A stretch of DNA of 64,000 bases, taken from the NCBI GenBank assembly GCA_029248885.1, contig JAQWIL010000005.1, positions 62,001 to 126,000 on the forward strand, read 5' to 3'. Source of the DNA: Flavobacteriaceae bacterium (GTDB lineage: Bacteria > Bacteroidota > Bacteroidia > Flavobacteriales > Flavobacteriaceae). Below are positions 50,001 through 56,878 of this stretch, piece after piece. The position numbers and the translations under genes were made by a program. The notes under the pieces are model-generated. The model saw only the letters and a list, made by a program, of their open reading frames with translations, made no database searches and had not been told where the DNA came from. Each line of letters starts with the position of its first letter. Position 1 is the stretch's first letter.

Positions 50001-50690
50001 TTAATCATTTTTAAATTCCACAGGGATGCATGGACTCATTGTACTCGACATAGATACACTCTTAATGTATGCTCCTTTTGCGCTTGACGGCTTGAGTTTG
50101 ACCAATGTCTGCAAGAGCTCACTGGCATTTCCCAAGATTTTATCAGCATCAAAAGACACCTTTCCAATGGAGGCATGCACGATGCCTGTTTTATCGACTT
50201 TGAAATCAATCTTACCACCCTTCACGTCGCTTACGGCCTTGCCAACATCCATCGTAACGGTTCCCGTTTTTGGATTCGGCATCAAACCACGAGGGCCTAG
50301 CACACGACCTAAAGGTCCCAGCTTACCCATAACGCTCGGCATGGTGACGATAACATCAACGTCTGTCCATCCATCTTTGATTTTCTGCAAATATTCATCT
50401 AGCCCCACATAATCAGCGCCAGCTTCTTTTGCTTCGGCTTCCTTATCAGGAGTTACCAAAGCCAATACCGAAACTGTTTTACCGGTTCCATGAGGAAGAG
50501 TAACTACACCACGTACCATTTGGTCGGCCTTTCGAGGGTCTACACTCAAACGGACAGCCAAGTCAACTGATGCGTCAAACTTGGTGGTCGTTATCTCTTT
50601 AACCAACGATGCAGCATCTGCCAAGGAATACAAGCTCGCACGATCAATCTTTGATAGTGCCTCTTTTCTTTTTTTGGAAATTTTTGCCAT
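50001..50690 (-). CDS. rplA: 50S ribosomal protein L1
   Basis: The L1-stalk protein of 229 residues. Two-domain fold motifs are readable: [33 protein letters not shown] and [30 protein letters not shown], then [24 protein letters not shown]. In many bacteria L1 represses the L11-L1 operon by binding its own mRNA. It is 17 bases after rplK. Confidence 0.98.
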   Translation of the reverse strand: MAKISKKRKEALSKIDRASLYSLADAASLVKEITTTKFDASVDLAVRLSVDPRKADQMVRGVVTLPHGTGKTVSVLALVTPDKEAEAKEAGADYVGLDEYLQKIKDGWTDVDVIVTMPSVMGKLGPLGRVLGPRGLMPNPKTGTVTMDVGKAVSDVKGGKIDFKVDKTGIVHASIGKVSFDADKILGNASELLQTLVKLKPSSAKGAYIKSVSMSSTMSPCIPVEFKND

Positions 50691-50707
50691 TGTATTTCAA
50701 TTGATGG

Positions 50708-51145
50708 TTAAAAAGGAGCTTGACCTTTAACTGTTAGCCCCATTGATCTAGCGGTTCCCGCAACCATTTTCATGGCTGACTCAACCGTAAATGCATTTAA
50801 ATCTTGCATTTTATCTTCAGCAATGTTGCGCACTTGATCCCAAGTTACGCTTGCTACTTTGCTTCGGTTGGGTTCCCCTGATCCTTTTTTAACCTTTGCG
50901 GCTTCCAAGAGTTGAACGGCTGCAGGTGGTGTCTTTACAACAAAATCAAATGATTTATCTGCATAGACGGAGATCACAACTGGTAATACTTTACCAGCTT
51001 TATCTTGGGTTCTTGCATTGAACTGTTTGCAAAACTCCATGATGTTCACTCCTGCGGCACCTAAAGCGGGTCCAACCGGTGGCGATGGATTCGCAGCACC
51101 TCCCCGAACTTGTAGCTTTACTACTTTACTTACTTCTTTTGCCAT
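50708..51145 (-). CDS. rplK: 50S ribosomal protein L11
   Basis: The 145-residue L11 of the GTPase-associated centre: [40 protein letters not shown] at the start, then [19 protein letters not shown], and the C-terminal rRNA-binding domain ending [14 protein letters not shown]. It starts 64 bases after nusG. Confidence 0.98.
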   Translation of the reverse strand: MAKEVSKVVKLQVRGGAANPSPPVGPALGAAGVNIMEFCKQFNARTQDKAGKVLPVVISVYADKSFDFVVKTPPAAVQLLEAAKVKKGSGEPNRSKVASVTWDQVRNIAEDKMQDLNAFTVESAMKMVAGTARSMGLTVKGQAPF

Positions 51146-51209
51146 TGTTTAAACGTATTGACCTCTCCGCATGAAAGCTGCTTTGAAATCGGATAATTGT
51201 AACACTTAA

Positions 51210-51761
51210 TTATATTTTCTCTACTTGCATGTAGGAAAGCTCTAGTGGGGTCTTTCGACCAAATATTTTCACCATCACTTCCAACTTGCGTTTTTCTTCA
51301 TTGATATTTTCAATCGTTCCATTGAATCCATTAAAAGGTCCATCAATAACTTTTACAGTTTCTGATAATGTAAATGGAATCGCAACATTATCGGACTGAG
51401 CCGCCAATTCATCGACTTTCCCAAGCATTCTGTTAACTTCAGAACTACGAAGCGGAACTGGCTCGCCACCTTTGGTTTCCCCCAAAAATCCGATTACGTT
51501 TGTAATCGAACGAATCACGTGTGGAACTTCCCCAGACAAATTGGCCTTCACCATAATATAACCTGGAAAGAACACACGCTCTTTATTAATTTTTTTTCCT
51601 TTTCGGATTTGTATCACTTTTTCAGTTGGTACAAGAACGTCCTCCACAAAACTTGAAAGACCATGTCTTTCAATTTCAGACTCGATATAGGTCTTAATTT
51701 TATTTTCCTGGCCACTCACTGCCCGAACAACATACCACTTTTTTTCATCTGTATCTGTCAT
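51210..51761 (-). CDS. nusG: transcription termination/antitermination protein NusG
   Basis: Binds RNA polymerase and links transcription with translation or Rho. The protein is 183 residues. The NGN domain is KKWYVVRAVSGQENKIKTYIESEIE ... VFFPGYIMVKANLSGEVPHVIRSITNVIGFLG, and the C-terminal KOW domain is ETVKVIDGPFNGFNGTIENINEEKRKLEVMVKIFGRKTPLELSYMQVEKI. It is eight bases downstream of secE. Confidence 0.98.
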   Translation of the reverse strand: MTDTDEKKWYVVRAVSGQENKIKTYIESEIERHGLSSFVEDVLVPTEKVIQIRKGKKINKERVFFPGYIMVKANLSGEVPHVIRSITNVIGFLGETKGGEPVPLRSSEVNRMLGKVDELAAQSDNVAIPFTLSETVKVIDGPFNGFNGTIENINEEKRKLEVMVKIFGRKTPLELSYMQVEKI

Positions 51762-51769
51762 CGTTGTGA

Positions 51770-51955
51770 TTATGAAATGAGTTGGAAATAAAATTTAATG
51801 GCTCGTGAAAGAACTGAATCAGCACCCCATATGGCAAGGGAAAAGAGAATCGAAAAAACAATGACAACTGTTGTGAGTCGTTGTAATTCGGACCAAGACG
51901 TCCAAGTCACATGTTTTTTTAGTTCCTCAAAAGAATCTTTCACATATTGAATCAT
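51770..51955 (-). CDS. secE: preprotein translocase subunit SecE
   Basis: The small essential SecYEG subunit, 61 residues: MIQYVKDSFEELKKHVTWTSWSELQRLTTVVIVFSILFSLAIWGADSVLSRAI. It has the amphipathic helix with the conserved V-T-W motif and one membrane helix. The open frame goes on to 52003, but that part overlaps the tRNA-Trp gene, so ATG 51955 is the start. The gap to the tRNA is only 18 bases. Confidence 0.95.
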   Translation of the reverse strand: MIQYVKDSFEELKKHVTWTSWSELQRLTTVVIVFSILFSLAIWGADSVLSRAIKFYFQLIS

Positions 51956-51973
51956 AGCAATACTTACAATTTG

Positions 51974-52046
51974 CACGGGTTGAGAGGCTCGAACTCCCGA
52001 CACCTGGTTTTGGAGACCAGTGCTCTACCAACTGAGCTAAACCCGT
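51974..52046 (-). tRNA. tRNA-Trp (anticodon CCA)
   Basis: A complete cloverleaf on the minus strand. The acceptor pair is ACGGGTT / AACCCGT with G discriminator. The D-arm is GCTCAGTTGGTAGAGC, the anticodon loop CTCCAAA gives CCA, and the T-arm contains GTTCGAG. The 3' CCA is not encoded (CAA follows). It lies between tuf and secE, as in many bacteria. Confidence 0.97.
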
Positions 52047-52115
52047 CTCTGTTGGTGTTCGCGCTCCTGTACCTCACTTTTCGAAGTTCGATACACCTTA
52101 TTTAATCTGTTACAA

Positions 52116-52143
52116 AAGGTGTCATGCATCAGCATGACACCTT
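52116..52143 (-). terminator. terminator-like hairpin after tuf
   Basis: A perfect 12-bp stem AAGGTGTCATGC / GCATGACACCTT with a 4-base loop, 24 bases past the tuf stop. Only a short T-run (four T, two of them in the stem) follows, so it may be a partial terminator or a processing hairpin between tuf and tRNA-Trp. Confidence 0.65.
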
Positions 52144-52167
52144 ATATAATGAACGTATATTAATAAT

Positions 52168-53355
52168 TTAGTCTAGGATTTCTGTCACCTGACCAGCTCC
52201 TACCGTACGACCACCTTCACGGATCGCAAATCGCAAACCAACGCTTAATGCAATGGGTTGGATCAAATCTACCTCGATCGTTAGGTTGTCACCAGGCATT
52301 ACCATTTCAATTCCGCTAGGAAGGTTGATGTTACCAGTAACGTCTGTTGTACGAACATAAAACTGAGGACGGTAATTGTTGTGGAATGGCGTGTGACGAC
52401 CACCCTCTTCTTTTTTCAGAATATACACCTCAGCTTTGAACTTGGCATGTGGAGTAACTGAGCCTGGCTTACAAATTACCATACCTCTTTTGATATCTGT
52501 TTTCTCGATACCACGTAGAAGGATTCCTACGTTGTCACCCGCTTCACCGCGATCTAATATTTTACGGAACATCTCAACACCAGTAATGGTAGAGTCTAGT
52601 TTTTCAGCTCCCATACCGATAATGTCAACTGCATCTGCAGTATTTGCAACACCTGTTTCGATTCGACCAGTTGCTACTGTACCACGACCTGTAATTGAAA
52701 ATACATCCTCGATTGGCATCAAGAAGTCTTTATCAACATCACGTTTTGGCAATTCAATCCAGCTATCAACCTCTTCCATGAGTTTCATGACTGAGTCAAC
52801 CCACTTTTGCTCCCCGTTCAGGGCGCCAAGAGCAGATCCAAGAATAACAGGACCATTGTCACCGTCATAGTCATAAAAACTTAATAGCTCACGTACTTCC
52901 ATCTCGACGAGTTCAAGTAATTCCTCGTCATCAACCATATCAGCTTTGTTTAGGAATACAACAATACGTGGCACCCCAACCTGACGTCCAAGAAGGATGT
53001 GCTCGCGAGTTTGTGGCATCGGACCATCTGTCGCAGCAACCACAAGGATCGCTCCGTCCATTTGTGCAGCACCAGTAACCATGTTCTTGACATAGTCGGC
53101 GTGACCAGGACAGTCAACGTGTGCATAGTGACGGTTTGCCGTTTGATATTCAACGTGTGAGGTATTGATTGTAATCCCTCTTTCTTTTTCCTCAGGTGCG
53201 TTGTCAATTTGGTCAAAGCTTCGCGCCTCTGAATATCCAGCGTCAGCTAATACTTTGGTGATTGCAGCCGTAAGAGTTGTTTTTCCGTGGTCAACGTGCC
53301 CTATCGTTCCAATGTTTAGGTGGGGTTTCGACCGATCAAAAGTTTCCTTTGCCAT
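52168..53355 (-). CDS. tuf: elongation factor Tu
   Basis: The GTPase that delivers aminoacyl-tRNA, 395 residues. The G domain has [19 protein letters not shown], the Switch II region [25 protein letters not shown] and NKADM. Domains II and III are intact ([35 protein letters not shown]). Only one copy is in the window. The upstream context normally made by the four-tRNA cluster is displaced by inserted genes, and tuf has its own -7 element. Confidence 0.98.
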   Translation of the reverse strand: MAKETFDRSKPHLNIGTIGHVDHGKTTLTAAITKVLADAGYSEARSFDQIDNAPEEKERGITINTSHVEYQTANRHYAHVDCPGHADYVKNMVTGAAQMDGAILVVAATDGPMPQTREHILLGRQVGVPRIVVFLNKADMVDDEELLELVEMEVRELLSFYDYDGDNGPVILGSALGALNGEQKWVDSVMKLMEEVDSWIELPKRDVDKDFLMPIEDVFSITGRGTVATGRIETGVANTADAVDIIGMGAEKLDSTITGVEMFRKILDRGEAGDNVGILLRGIEKTDIKRGMVICKPGSVTPHAKFKAEVYILKKEEGGRHTPFHNNYRPQFYVRTTDVTGNINLPSGIEMVMPGDNLTIEVDLIQPIALSVGLRFAIREGGRTVGAGQVTEILD

Positions 53356-53387
53356 AATGTATTTCGTTTATGCTTTTAAAATGAGCG

Positions 53388-53395
53388 CAAATATA
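53388..53395 (-). promoter_or_regulatory. tuf: -7 element of tuf
   Basis: TATATTTG on the minus strand, an exact TAnnTTTG match 32 bases before the tuf start. The nearest TTG upstream is at 15 bases, which is too close, so the -33 half is uncertain. Confidence 0.45.
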
Positions 53396-53517
53396 ATTAT
53401 TTATTATTAACAATCCTTGCTGTCATCTTAAAAATTTTCGATTTACAAGCAAAGGGGATTTAATCAACTTTTCTACTGCAAAAAATCAATAATAAAATTG
53501 GTGAATCACAGCCGACT

Positions 53518-53572
53518 CTTTGCGCTTTGCTAGACCCTAAATACCATTACATGATTAACAAAGCAAGCAAAG
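53518..53572. repeat. imperfect inverted repeat upstream of tuf
   Basis: CTTTGCGCTTTG (53518-53529) pairs with CAAAGCAAGCAAAG (53559-53572), with two extra bases in the second arm and a 29-base loop. It lies in the 237-base gap between tuf and the 2TM gene, 20 bases past the latter's stop. It could be a terminator stem without a T-run, or an insertion boundary. Apart from the tuf -7 element, I see nothing else in 53356-53592. Confidence 0.4.
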
Positions 53573-53592
53573 GCAAACATTTAATGACGTAG

Positions 53593-53844
53593 CTAACTTC
53601 TTTTGTGCTTTTTATTCAGTTTTTCCACTTCCTTCTCGACTGAAAAGAATGGGTTGAAAACCGAAAAATAATGAGAGACTAAACCAATGCCCCAACCCAA
53701 AAACGAGAAAATAGCCCAATTAACGTGACCATTATCGTAGAGATCTACACCAAATAAAAATATGTTGGCAAGAATATAAACCAGAAGATGTGATTTAAAG
53801 CTGACGATGTTTTCAGCTCTTTCAAGGATTTGCTGTTCGTTCAT
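53593..53844 (-). CDS. 2TM domain protein
   Basis: An 83-residue membrane protein: an N-terminal helix (NEQQILERAENIVSFKSHLLVYI), two membrane helices (about 17-35 and 42-62, the second with AIFSFLGWGIGLVSHYFSVF), and a basic tail (EKEVEKLNKKHKRS). This fits the small Bacteroidetes 2TM family, whose function is unknown; related domains occur at the N-terminus of histidine kinases of the LytS type. It lies in the segment that separates the tRNA cluster from tuf. Confidence 0.75.
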   Translation of the reverse strand: MNEQQILERAENIVSFKSHLLVYILANIFLFGVDLYDNGHVNWAIFSFLGWGIGLVSHYFSVFNPFFSVEKEVEKLNKKHKRS

Positions 53845-53878
53845 GATATTGAGATTTAGAATCTAAAGATAAATAAAT

Positions 53879-54118
53879 ATTGGGTATAAAAAAGGCGCAC
53901 CAAACAAGCTCACAGCTGAGGTCAAACAAAAGGTACAATCCGTCTTAGATGGTGCTATTGATAGCATAGATCTAAACGAGTGTACTACTGCAGAACGTAT
54001 ACGTTTGATCGAGATAGGATTGAGGTATACTTTGCCTACTATGAAGCAGGTAGAAAAATACCCGGATACAGAGTATCAGAGCATAGACTTTAAGAACCTA
54101 ATAAAGTGGGTGGATTAG
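53879..54118 (+). pseudogene. start-less phage-like gene fragment
   Basis: An 80-codon open stretch with no ATG, GTG or TTG start: the frame is closed upstream by TAA at 53870 and the first possible codon is ATT. The translation contains KKGAPNKLTAEVKQKVQSVL, then DGAIDSIDLNECTTAERIRL and YTLPTMKQVEK. The PKGAPNK-like opening and the rest resemble small DNA-packaging or HTH-like proteins of Bacteroidetes phages. This similarity is a judgement by eye. Five of its seven clear isoleucine codons are ATA, which is rare in the neighbouring ribosomal genes. Its stop overlaps the stop of the convergent T9SS gene. Probably the truncated remnant of an integrated element. Confidence 0.55.
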
Positions 54119-54732
54119 TTCTTTACAACCTTATAACTCACTTCTTCGTTCTCTACTTTATCAAGTGCTTTAACTATGTAAGTAGCAGAGGAAAGGTGCG
54201 ACATATCAATCGTATTTCCTTTTAGTGCCATTACTTTATTCCCTGCCATATCGTATACTTCAATGTCGTACTCTTTATCGCTGTTTAGTGCTAATAAAGA
54301 TGATGTAGGGTTGGGATAGAGTGTAGGGGTAAAATCTGATTGTTCCTCAAAAGATAAAGAGTTATTAAAATCATTTCCCAACGTTGTAAATTCATAAATA
54401 TAAAAAGCCGAAAAGTCTTCATAAGCATAATCTATTATTGTTCCTGCAGGGTGTAATAGTGGTAAAGATTGAATTCCTTCATCATTATTGTTCACCCCTA
54501 AAAGAATACCCTGAGTTTCGCTGCTTGGGTCATTTTTTTCGGGGAAAAATTTATATCCCCTTGCACTATCGTTCCCGAATAGTCTAATGTACCATACTTT
54601 ACCGTTAGGAACTGTTAGTTGCCCATCATAGTATGGATTAACCGAAATAATGTCAGTTAATTCTAAGCCGCTTGGAATTTGAGAGTTTCCAAACATAGGC
54701 GCAATCAATAGTAAGAGTAATAGTTTCTTCAT
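54115..54732 (-). CDS. T9SS-secreted protein of unknown function
   Basis: A 205-residue secreted protein. The signal peptide MKKLLLLLLIAPMFGNSQ is followed by a beta-rich domain of about 110 residues (LTDIISVNPYYDGQLTVPNGKVWYIRLFGND ... FYIYEF) that I do not recognise. The C-terminal type A sorting domain starts TLYPNPTSSLLALNSDKEY, has VYDMAGNKV and SSATYIVKA, and ends SYKVVKN. It lies directly downstream of the four-tRNA cluster and overlaps the stop of a phage-like fragment. It is therefore likely cargo acquired at this site. Confidence 0.82.
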   Translation of the reverse strand: MKKLLLLLLIAPMFGNSQIPSGLELTDIISVNPYYDGQLTVPNGKVWYIRLFGNDSARGYKFFPEKNDPSSETQGILLGVNNNDEGIQSLPLLHPAGTIIDYAYEDFSAFYIYEFTTLGNDFNNSLSFEEQSDFTPTLYPNPTSSLLALNSDKEYDIEVYDMAGNKVMALKGNTIDMSHLSSATYIVKALDKVENEEVSYKVVKN

Positions 54733-54882
54733 CGTATTGTTTTTAGTGGTACTAATTTAAGGAAAAAATAGAAGTGGGTAAAAACAGGAAAAAAAGAAGA
54801 AATGGGAAAAAGAGTTCGTTTGAAGTTCGTTTTAAGAATCTGAAAAATGAGCTTGAATTACGTAACTCTCTGATAATCAGTG

Positions 54883-54954
54883 AGCCAATGACGAGATTTG
54901 AACTCGTGACCTCTTCCTTACCAAGGAAACGCTCTACCCCTGAGCTACATCGGC
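54883..54954 (-). tRNA. tRNA-Thr (anticodon GGT)
   Basis: Minus-strand cloverleaf: acceptor GCCGATG / CATTGGC (one G-U pair), discriminator T, D-arm GCTCAGGGGTAGAGC, anticodon loop TTGGTAA giving GGT, and T-arm with GTTCAAATC. No encoded CCA. It is the last tRNA of the four-gene cluster, and the ~1.5-kb insertion begins after it. Confidence 0.95.
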
Positions 54955-54983
54955 AGTGCAGGCCGTTTGGCATGACCTTGTTG

Positions 54984-55056
54984 AGCGGGAGACCGGGTTC
55001 GAACCGGCGACATTCAGCTTGGAAGGCTGACGCTCTACCAACTGAGCTACTCCCGC
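54984..55056 (-). tRNA. tRNA-Gly (anticodon TCC)
   Basis: Minus-strand cloverleaf: acceptor GCGGGAG / CTCCCGC, discriminator T, D-arm GCTCAGTTGGTAGAGC, anticodon loop CTTCCAA giving TCC, and T-arm GTTCGAACC. No encoded CCA. Confidence 0.97.
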
Positions 55057-55075
55057 ATTATTAAACTTTCGATAG

Positions 55076-55157
55076 TGGGGAGAGCAGGATTCGAACCTGC
55101 GAAGGTAAAACCAACAGATTTACAGTCTGTCCTCGTTGGCCGCTTGAGTATCTCCCC
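55076..55157 (-). tRNA. tRNA-Tyr (anticodon GTA)
   Basis: A class II tRNA of 82 bases: acceptor GGGGAGA / TCTCCCC, discriminator A, anticodon loop CTGTAAA giving GTA, a long variable arm, and T-arm GTTCGAATC. No encoded CCA. Confidence 0.97.
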
Positions 55158-55183
55158 AAAATGTCAATGATCTAATTTAGTTG

Positions 55184-55257
55184 AGCCGATGGAGGGACTC
55201 GAACCCACGACCTGCTGATTACAAATCAGCTGCTCTAGCCAGCTGAGCTACATCGGC
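55184..55257 (-). tRNA. tRNA-Thr (anticodon TGT)
   Basis: First tRNA of the cluster. Acceptor GCCGATG / CATCGGC, discriminator T, D-arm GCTCAGCTGGCTAGAGC, anticodon loop TTTGTAA giving TGT, and T-arm GTTCGAGTC. No encoded CCA. It is preceded by a short hairpin (ACCGCTT / AAGCGGT at 55262-55277) in the primary transcript. Confidence 0.97.
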
Positions 55258-55280
55258 AACTACCGCTTGAAAGCGGTTTG

Positions 55281-55312
55281 CAAATGTATCTAATTATTTT
55301 TTTTTATTCAAA
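55281..55312 (-). promoter_or_regulatory. promoter of the tRNA Thr-Tyr-Gly-Thr cluster
   Basis: TTTG (55312-55309), 20 bases, TACATTTG (55288-55281), both exact consensus matches, 23 bases before the first tRNA. It makes the cluster independent of the rpsU-recombinase-hpf genes upstream. Confidence 0.65.
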
Positions 55313-55334
55313 GCATTTTTGTTTCAAAAATTGT

Positions 55335-55634
55335 TTACGAAATTCGCGCTTTTTCTTTTCGTCGCTTTAACATCCGTTCGGCAGTAGAGGCAGCCATGTC
55401 GATCGACTTTTCAAACGATTCACTTTTTTTACCAACGACCACATCATCACCAGGGATATTTACGCGTAGCTCAACAGATTTATTGGTCTGACTCGATTGG
55501 TTGTCGAGGTTTAAATACAAGTCAACACTCACGATACGGCTGTAATACAAGCTGAGTTTTGACAATCGTTTGTCAATATAATTTTGCAGGTTGGAATTCA
55601 TGGAAAAGTGTACGGTTTGAATATTTATTTTCAT
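55335..55634 (-). CDS. hpf: ribosome hibernation-promoting factor, short form
   Basis: A 99-residue HPF/RaiA-fold protein that binds the small ribosomal subunit and inactivates ribosomes in stationary phase. MKINIQTVHFSMNSNLQNYIDKRLSKLSLYYSRIVSVDLYLNLD and VELRVNIPGDDVVVGKKSESFEKSIDMAASTAERMLKRRKEK show the beta-alpha-beta-beta-beta-alpha pattern with a basic last helix. It lacks the C-terminal dimerisation domain of long HPF. It is 24 bases downstream of the recombinase gene. Confidence 0.93.
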   Translation of the reverse strand: MKINIQTVHFSMNSNLQNYIDKRLSKLSLYYSRIVSVDLYLNLDNQSSQTNKSVELRVNIPGDDVVVGKKSESFEKSIDMAASTAERMLKRRKEKARIS

Positions 55635-55658
55635 AATGCTAGTGTTTATGCCCTGCGA

Positions 55659-56540
55659 CTAGGCGCGTGGATGGGCGGTTAGATAATCCTGTTTCATTTT
55701 GGGGAGTTGTACTTTGGCATAGATTTGAGTCGAAGACAGACTTTTATGTCCCAAAATTTCTTTAATACTGTTGATGTCTGCGCCACGATTGAGCAAATGC
55801 GTTGCAAAGGTGTGTCGCAATACATGCGGACTGACTTTCTCTTTGGTGGAGACTTTGGCGAGGTAGGTAGTCACACATTTATAGATGTGCGATGGGTTGA
55901 GCTCCTTTCCTTTCCGACTGACAAACAACCACTTGGATCCTTTGGCTTTTTCAATTTGATTTCGATGAGCTAAATAGCCATCCATTTGTGAAATGACCTT
56001 TGGCAACAATGGAATAATCCGGGTTTTATTTCGCTTTCCCACAACTTGCAATTGTCGGTTGTTTCGATCAATCGCATCCAAGGTCAACGAAAGCAACTCC
56101 GCACGTCGCATTCCAGTTGTGTACAAAAGTTCAAGAATCAACGCATCGCGTGACCCTTCAAAATCGCTATGGTCATACATCTCAATCACTGCACGAAACT
56201 CTTTTTCTGTCAAAGGCACTACCAATTTTGGTGTCGCCTTCAGCTGACGGTGAAATTGCATCGGCGACTGATCGATCTCGCCTATTTTTTGTAAAAACCG
56301 AAAGTAACTCTTTAGAGCAGAACATTTTCTATTGATGCTTTGGCTCTTAAGGCCCGTAGATGATAGGTGTACAATCCATTCCCGAATAATGGGATATTCG
56401 ACTTGCGCCAAGTTAGTCAGTTGGTAGTGCGATTTACAATAGGTCGCAAATCTTTCAAGGTCTTTTCGGTATGCGTTTTGGGTATGTGGAGAAAAGCGTT
56501 TCTCCAATACAATGTAGTCGATAAAAGCTGATAAGGACAT
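55659..56540 (-). CDS. tyrosine recombinase, XerC-like
   Basis: A 293-residue site-specific recombinase from ATG 56540 (MSLSAFIDYIVLEKRFS). The N-terminal SAM-like DNA-binding domain occupies about 1-95. The catalytic set is complete: R145 (TGMRRAEL), K169 (VGKRNKTR), H239 and R242 (HVLRHTFATH), H265 (LGHKSLS) and nucleophile Y274 (TQIYAKV). Size and composition fit a XerC/XerD-type chromosome-dimer resolvase rather than a phage integrase. Placement between rpsU and hpf is common in Flavobacteria, so I take it as a core gene and not as the integrase of the element next to tRNA-Thr. Confidence 0.9.
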   Translation of the reverse strand: MSLSAFIDYIVLEKRFSPHTQNAYRKDLERFATYCKSHYQLTNLAQVEYPIIREWIVHLSSTGLKSQSINRKCSALKSYFRFLQKIGEIDQSPMQFHRQLKATPKLVVPLTEKEFRAVIEMYDHSDFEGSRDALILELLYTTGMRRAELLSLTLDAIDRNNRQLQVVGKRNKTRIIPLLPKVISQMDGYLAHRNQIEKAKGSKWLFVSRKGKELNPSHIYKCVTTYLAKVSTKEKVSPHVLRHTFATHLLNRGADINSIKEILGHKSLSSTQIYAKVQLPKMKQDYLTAHPRA

Positions 56541-56554
56541 AGACAAAACTAAGA

Positions 56555-56590
56555 CACCGAACACAAGTTAGTAAAAACTCATGTTCGGTG
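56555..56590 (-). promoter_or_regulatory. hairpin between rpsU and the recombinase gene
   Basis: CACCGAACA (56555-56563) pairs perfectly with TGTTCGGTG (56582-56590), and AGTT / AACT can extend the stem inside. No good T-run follows on the transcribed strand, so a partial terminator or processing hairpin is more likely than a full stop. Confidence 0.5.
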
Positions 56591-56617
56591 CAATATTTTT
56601 GTTGCTTAATTGGAGGT

Positions 56618-56812
56618 TTAGATTTCCTCTTTATCGCGGAGTTTTTGAATGTACTGCGCTTTTTGAATTTCCGCACGACGTGCGACAGAAGGTTTTGTAA
56701 AGTTTTTGCGTTCACGCAATTGTCTCATAGCGCCTGTGCGATCAAATTTTCTTTTGAAACGCTTGAGAGCGCGATCGATATTTTCTCCGTCTTTAATTGG
56801 TATAATTAACAT
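56618..56812 (-). CDS. rpsU: 30S ribosomal protein S21
   Basis: A 64-residue bS21 (MLIIPIKDGENIDRALKRFKRKFDRTGAMRQLRERKNFTKPSVARRAEIQKAQYIQKLRDKEEI). Unlike almost every other gene here it has a strong Shine-Dalgarno sequence 9 bases before its ATG. In Bacteroidetes bS21 is part of the protein pocket that hides the anti-Shine-Dalgarno end of 16S rRNA, so translation of rpsU can rise when bS21 is missing. It is driven by a complete consensus promoter and heads the rpsU-recombinase-hpf group. Confidence 0.97.
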   Translation of the reverse strand: MLIIPIKDGENIDRALKRFKRKFDRTGAMRQLRERKNFTKPSVARRAEIQKAQYIQKLRDKEEI

Positions 56813-56820
56813 AAGCTACG

Positions 56821-56830
56821 ACCTCCTTCC
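56821..56830 (-). promoter_or_regulatory. rpsU: strong Shine-Dalgarno site of rpsU
   Basis: GGAAGGAGGT on the minus strand, with AGGAGG 9 bases before the ATG. This is exceptional for the window: other starts I checked lack such a site. It fits autoregulation of bS21 through the sequestered anti-Shine-Dalgarno. Confidence 0.8.
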
Positions 56831-56844
56831 TTTAATATTTGCTG

Positions 56845-56874
56845 CAAATATAAGTTTAATTTGCAAGTCGGCAA
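56845..56874 (-). promoter_or_regulatory. rpsU: promoter of rpsU
   Basis: TTG (56874-56872), exactly 19 bases, TATATTTG (56852-56845). The ATG lies 32 bases downstream, leaving room for the Shine-Dalgarno site in the leader. Confidence 0.65.
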
Positions 56875-56878
56875 CGGT

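Noticed and set aside
51956-52003. Longer SecE start
   Set aside because: It would be encoded by the tRNA-Trp gene.
54752-55064. Open frames on both strands across the tRNA cluster
   Set aside because: They translate tRNA genes and purine-rich flank; both are artefacts of overlapping structural RNA. The stretch 54763-54823 is only a purine-rich tract.
55659-56540. Tyrosine recombinase near tRNA genes as the integrase of a mobile element
   Set aside because: It is separated from the insertion by hpf and four intact tRNAs, sits in the common rpsU-recombinase-hpf order, and looks like XerC/XerD. No attachment-site duplication was seen.
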